Assembly: GCF_010731895.1 (NCBI RefSeq)
Contig: NZ_AP022596.1
Span: 6,076,001-6,140,000 of the forward strand
Length of the DNA stretch: 64,000 bases
Source of the DNA: Mycolicibacterium helvum
Lineage (GTDB): Bacteria; Actinomycetota; Actinomycetes; Mycobacteriales; Mycobacteriaceae
Reading direction: 5' to 3'
In this document: in pieces, positions 62,258 through 64,000 of the stretch
Layout of the letters: each line of letters opens with the position of its first letter
Position numbering within the stretch: the first letter of the stretch is position 1
Notes under the pieces: model-generated
The model's database searches: none
The model's input: only the letters and a program-made list of their open reading frames with translations
What the model was told of the DNA's origin: nothing
Made by a program: the position numbers and the translations under genes

Positions 62258-63041
62258 CGGCGCTCGTCGATCGGCGGATGGCACCGTGGAGCCGCCCAAG
62301 TTCCTGAAGGTGCGGCCCGCCGACATCGGCCGCGTCGGTGTGCTCGGTGCCGCCATCCTGGCGCTGGTCCGATACGTGATCGCGTTCCCAGACGAAACCG
62401 ACGGCCGCAAGATAGTCGACGGCGAAATGTGGTGGTGCGCATCGCACGACGACATCGGCCGAGCGCTCGGCGGCGTGCATCGCGATTCGATACGTCGAGC
62501 GCTGGCCAAGCTGCAAAGCGCGGACGAAATACTGACGATTCCAGCGGACAGGCGCTACGGCGACCGGGCCCACGCGTATCGAGCCCCTGACCTCCCATTA
62601 CGCGGAATGCAACAAGGGTCTGAGCTGCCATTACGCGGAATGCAGCAAGGCATTACGCGGAATGCAGCAAGCAGCTGCGGCGAAACACAACAAGCAGCTG
62701 ACGCGAAACACAACAATCTTCCTCTTACTAAAGAACTAGAAGAAGAAGGGAGAAGCGCCGCCCCGCCTTCGCTGCAATCAGCTAACGGCAAACCGACCTA
62801 CAGCCCGCGGTGTCCGAAGCACATTCACGATGAGAATCCGCCGGCGTGCGGTGGATGCGGACGGGCGCGCGAGGCGTCCAAGGCATCCGCCCAGACAGCC
62901 CAGGAACGCGAAGCCCAACGGCGCAACCAGATCCGCGACGCCATCGATGCATGCGGGGACTGCGATCAGGTCGGCCGGCTCGACGACCTCAGCGACTGCC
63001 CGAAGCACCCGAACTTCCGCATGATCGCGGTCAGCGCATGA
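62238..63041 (+). CDS. Replication-initiator-like phage protein (lambda O-like arrangement)
   Basis: 267 residues from ATG 62238. Residues about 55-110 resemble a winged helix (HDDIGRALGG, DSIRRALAKLQ), the DNA-binding type found in phage replication initiators. Residues 120-160 are encoded by five iteron-like repeats and an A+T-rich stretch; 190-267 hold cysteine pairs (PRCPKH, CGGCGRA, CGDCDQ, DCPKH) that may bind zinc. A replication origin inside the initiator gene is the lambda O arrangement. I infer the role from this; the protein family itself is not recognised. Confidence 0.62.
   Translation: MSDNKIDGARRSADGTVEPPKFLKVRPADIGRVGVLGAAILALVRYVIAFPDETDGRKIVDGEMWWCASHDDIGRALGGVHRDSIRRALAKLQSADEILTIPADRRYGDRAHAYRAPDLPLRGMQQGSELPLRGMQQGITRNAASSCGETQQAADAKHNNLPLTKELEEEGRSAAPPSLQSANGKPTYSPRCPKHIHDENPPACGGCGRAREASKASAQTAQEREAQRRNQIRDAIDACGDCDQVGRLDDLSDCPKHPNFRMIAVSA
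62596..62718 (+). repeat. Five iteron-like direct repeats inside the replication gene
   Basis: Copies 1-3 (62596-62617, 62629-62650, 62651-62672) are 22 bp, beginning CATTACGCGGAATGCA and differing at only two positions. Copies 4-5 (62673-62695, 62696-62718) are related 23-bp units with CGAAACACAACAA. Repeat ends are 33, 22, 23 and 23 bases apart, so copies 2 and 3 are read in different frames (LPLRGMQQG versus ITRNAAS). The DNA, not the protein, is conserved, as expected for protein binding sites at an origin. Confidence 0.72.
62712..62752. other. A+T-rich stretch next to the iterons, candidate unwinding element
   Basis: 15 of 41 bases are G or C, against roughly two thirds in the flanking DNA. 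Pyrimidine-rich in the first half and purine-rich in the second. Iterons followed by such a stretch is the layout of the lambda origin. Confidence 0.5.
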
Positions 63042-63292
63042 GCCACCGCAGCGATATCGAGCAGACCGGGCGCAAAGCGCGGTACGCCGCGATCCGCCGG
63101 TGCAGACATTGCGATCCCTGCGGCTGGCGCCTGCTCCCCGACGGCACACCCATCGACCCGGCCGTCCGGTGTGACCACAACAGCCCACCGTCGGCGCCGG
63201 CATCGGGGCGGGACATCACCGAGCCCATCCACAAACCGGATCTGTTCTCCGAGCCGCTACACGATCTGACGGCCCCGAGGAGTAAGCCGTGA
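63038..63292 (+). CDS. Small phage protein with Cys-rich motif
   Basis: 84 residues. CRHCDPCGW near residue 22 and a Cys-Asp-His later (RCDHNSP) could bind a metal ion. The rest is polar and probably disordered. The start overlaps the replication gene stop as ATGA and the stop overlaps the WhiB-like start as GTGA. No family recognised. Confidence 0.7.
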   Translation: MSHRSDIEQTGRKARYAAIRRCRHCDPCGWRLLPDGTPIDPAVRCDHNSPPSAPASGRDITEPIHKPDLFSEPLHDLTAPRSKP

Positions 63293-63570
63293 ACTGGAAG
63301 TCCATGGCCGCGTTGATCGCTGGCATCCCAGACCTTCCCGGCGCGCGCTGCAAGGGCAAGGCGGATCTATTCGAGGCGACCGTCGGCGTGCGTCCAGTCG
63401 ACGGTCGACCCAGCAGGGACGAACTCGAGAATGCTCGCAGCGAGGCTCTGCGCCTATGTGAGACGTGTCCGGCATTGGATGCCTGCGAAGCCTGGCTCGA
63501 CGGCCTGCGGCCCACACGTCGCCCGCGCGGCGTCGTCGCCGGCCGAGTCGTGAACACCGTGAACAGATGA
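63289..63570 (+). CDS. WhiB-like Fe-S protein of phage type
   Basis: 93 residues from GTG 63289. Cys21, Cys57, Cys60 and Cys66 give the CxxC-x5-C pattern of WhiB proteins (LCETCPALDAC), which hold a 4Fe-4S cluster and bind the sigma-70 C-terminal domain. The usual GVWGG turn is replaced by GVVAG. Phage WhiB-like proteins such as that of TM4 block host WhiB2 action or superinfection. It lies in the early operon. Confidence 0.83.
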   Translation: MNWKSMAALIAGIPDLPGARCKGKADLFEATVGVRPVDGRPSRDELENARSEALRLCETCPALDACEAWLDGLRPTRRPRGVVAGRVVNTVNR

Positions 63571-63860
63571 CCGATCTCGACCGGCAACTCCTCGGCGAAG
63601 CCGCCTACGTAATCCGCGACGCGATCCACCGGCTGAACGTCAGCCGCGAACAGATCCCGCCCCGATGGCCGCGACTGCTCGACGCCCTCAACAGGCGTTT
63701 GTCCGCGGGCGGACATCGCGATCGGGTCGACCTGTCAGCCTTGAAGACGAGCAAGCAACTCGCCGCCGAATGGGGTTGCACGCCAAGGACAGTGACACGC
63801 AAAGCCGAAGCGGCCGGCGCCCGCAAGGTCAACGGCTGGATTTTCCCGGAGGGCACATGA
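63567..63860 (+). CDS. Phage helix-turn-helix protein
   Basis: 97 residues. The C-terminal half TSKQLAAEWGCTPRTVTRKAE followed by a short wing (ARKVNGWIF) looks like a MerR-type DNA-binding domain. N-terminal helix of unknown role. ATGA overlap with the WhiB-like gene. May regulate early-to-late control. Confidence 0.74.
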   Translation: MTDLDRQLLGEAAYVIRDAIHRLNVSREQIPPRWPRLLDALNRRLSAGGHRDRVDLSALKTSKQLAAEWGCTPRTVTRKAEAAGARKVNGWIFPEGT

Positions 63861-64000
63861 GCACCACCAGCGAAGACGAAAAAGCATTCGCACGAACACT
63901 TTTCGCACCCGACGACGATGACGGCGTTCAGGCCCTACACAACCTGTTCGAATCCGACCATGGGCAGGCACAGGGCGCAGAAGTCGACGACGGACTCGAC
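63857..64000 (+). CDS. Phage protein, N-terminal part (runs off the window)
   Basis: 48 codons of an open frame starting at ATG 63857, which overlaps the previous stop. The visible part is acidic and Asp/Glu-rich with no motif recognised. Confidence 0.65.
   Translation, partial: MSTTSEDEKAFARTLFAPDDDDGVQALHNLFESDHGQAQGAEVDDGLD

Noticed and set aside
62596..62718. CRISPR-like array
   Set aside because: Repeats are adjacent or separated by 11 bases, with no unique spacers of constant length; they lie inside a coding sequence.

Overview
The window is chromosomal DNA of a non-tuberculous, probably rapid-growing mycobacterium (Mycolicibacterium-like). Evidence: high G+C, many GTG starts, actinobacterial families (Pup-proteasome system, mycothiol ligase MshC, PafBC, LppK/LppL), and gene order that follows M. 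tuberculosis Rv2090 to Rv2141c almost gene for gene. There is no IS element or CRISPR array.

Layout. 1-15.1 kb: end of a 5'-3' exonuclease gene, a DUF4333 membrane protein, then the leftward block helY, tatC, tatA, pafC, pafB, pafA; a variable insert (ESX-like small protein, DUF1023 hydrolase, trypsin-like lipoprotein); then prcA, prcB, pup, dop. 15.2-20.5 kb: membrane and small secreted proteins around the proteasomal ATPase gene mpa. 20.5-27.4 kb: trmI, a RecB-type nuclease, a thioesterase, an ArsR regulator followed by a decayed gene, a flavin disulfide reductase, hisG and hisE. 27.4-37.8 kb: a block foreign to the M. tuberculosis order: sugar porter, HAD phosphatase, molybdopterin/cytochrome fusion, an ionotropic-glutamate-receptor-like channel, gnd, zwf and a GH63 glycosidase. 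37.8-46.5 kb: metH behind an apparent S-adenosylhomocysteine riboswitch, a PAC2 protein, an MBL hydrolase and two acyl-CoA dehydrogenases. 46.5-59.7 kb: mshC, cysQ, uppP, lppL, pyrD, an aspartic-protease-like lipoprotein, two peptidases and lipoproteins.

59.8-64 kb: tRNA-Leu(GAG) with the left end of an integrated phage-like element. A tyrosine integrase and repressor run leftward. A tightly overlapping early operon runs rightward: excisionase-like protein, zinc-ribbon protein, replication-initiator-like protein, WhiB-like protein, HTH protein. Two inverted repeats lie between the divergent units. Five iterons and an A+T-rich stretch lie inside the replication gene, an arrangement like the lambda O gene origin. 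The right end is outside the window.

How the genes work together: Dop deamidates Pup, PafA ligates it to proteins, Mpa unfolds them into the PrcBA 20S core, and PafBC is the linked DNA-damage activator. CysQ and MshC serve sulfur and mycothiol metabolism, MetH methionine, Zwf/Gnd the oxidative pentose phosphate route. A repeated regulatory theme is a TANNNT hexamer 6-8 nt before the start codon, as expected for leaderless mRNAs.
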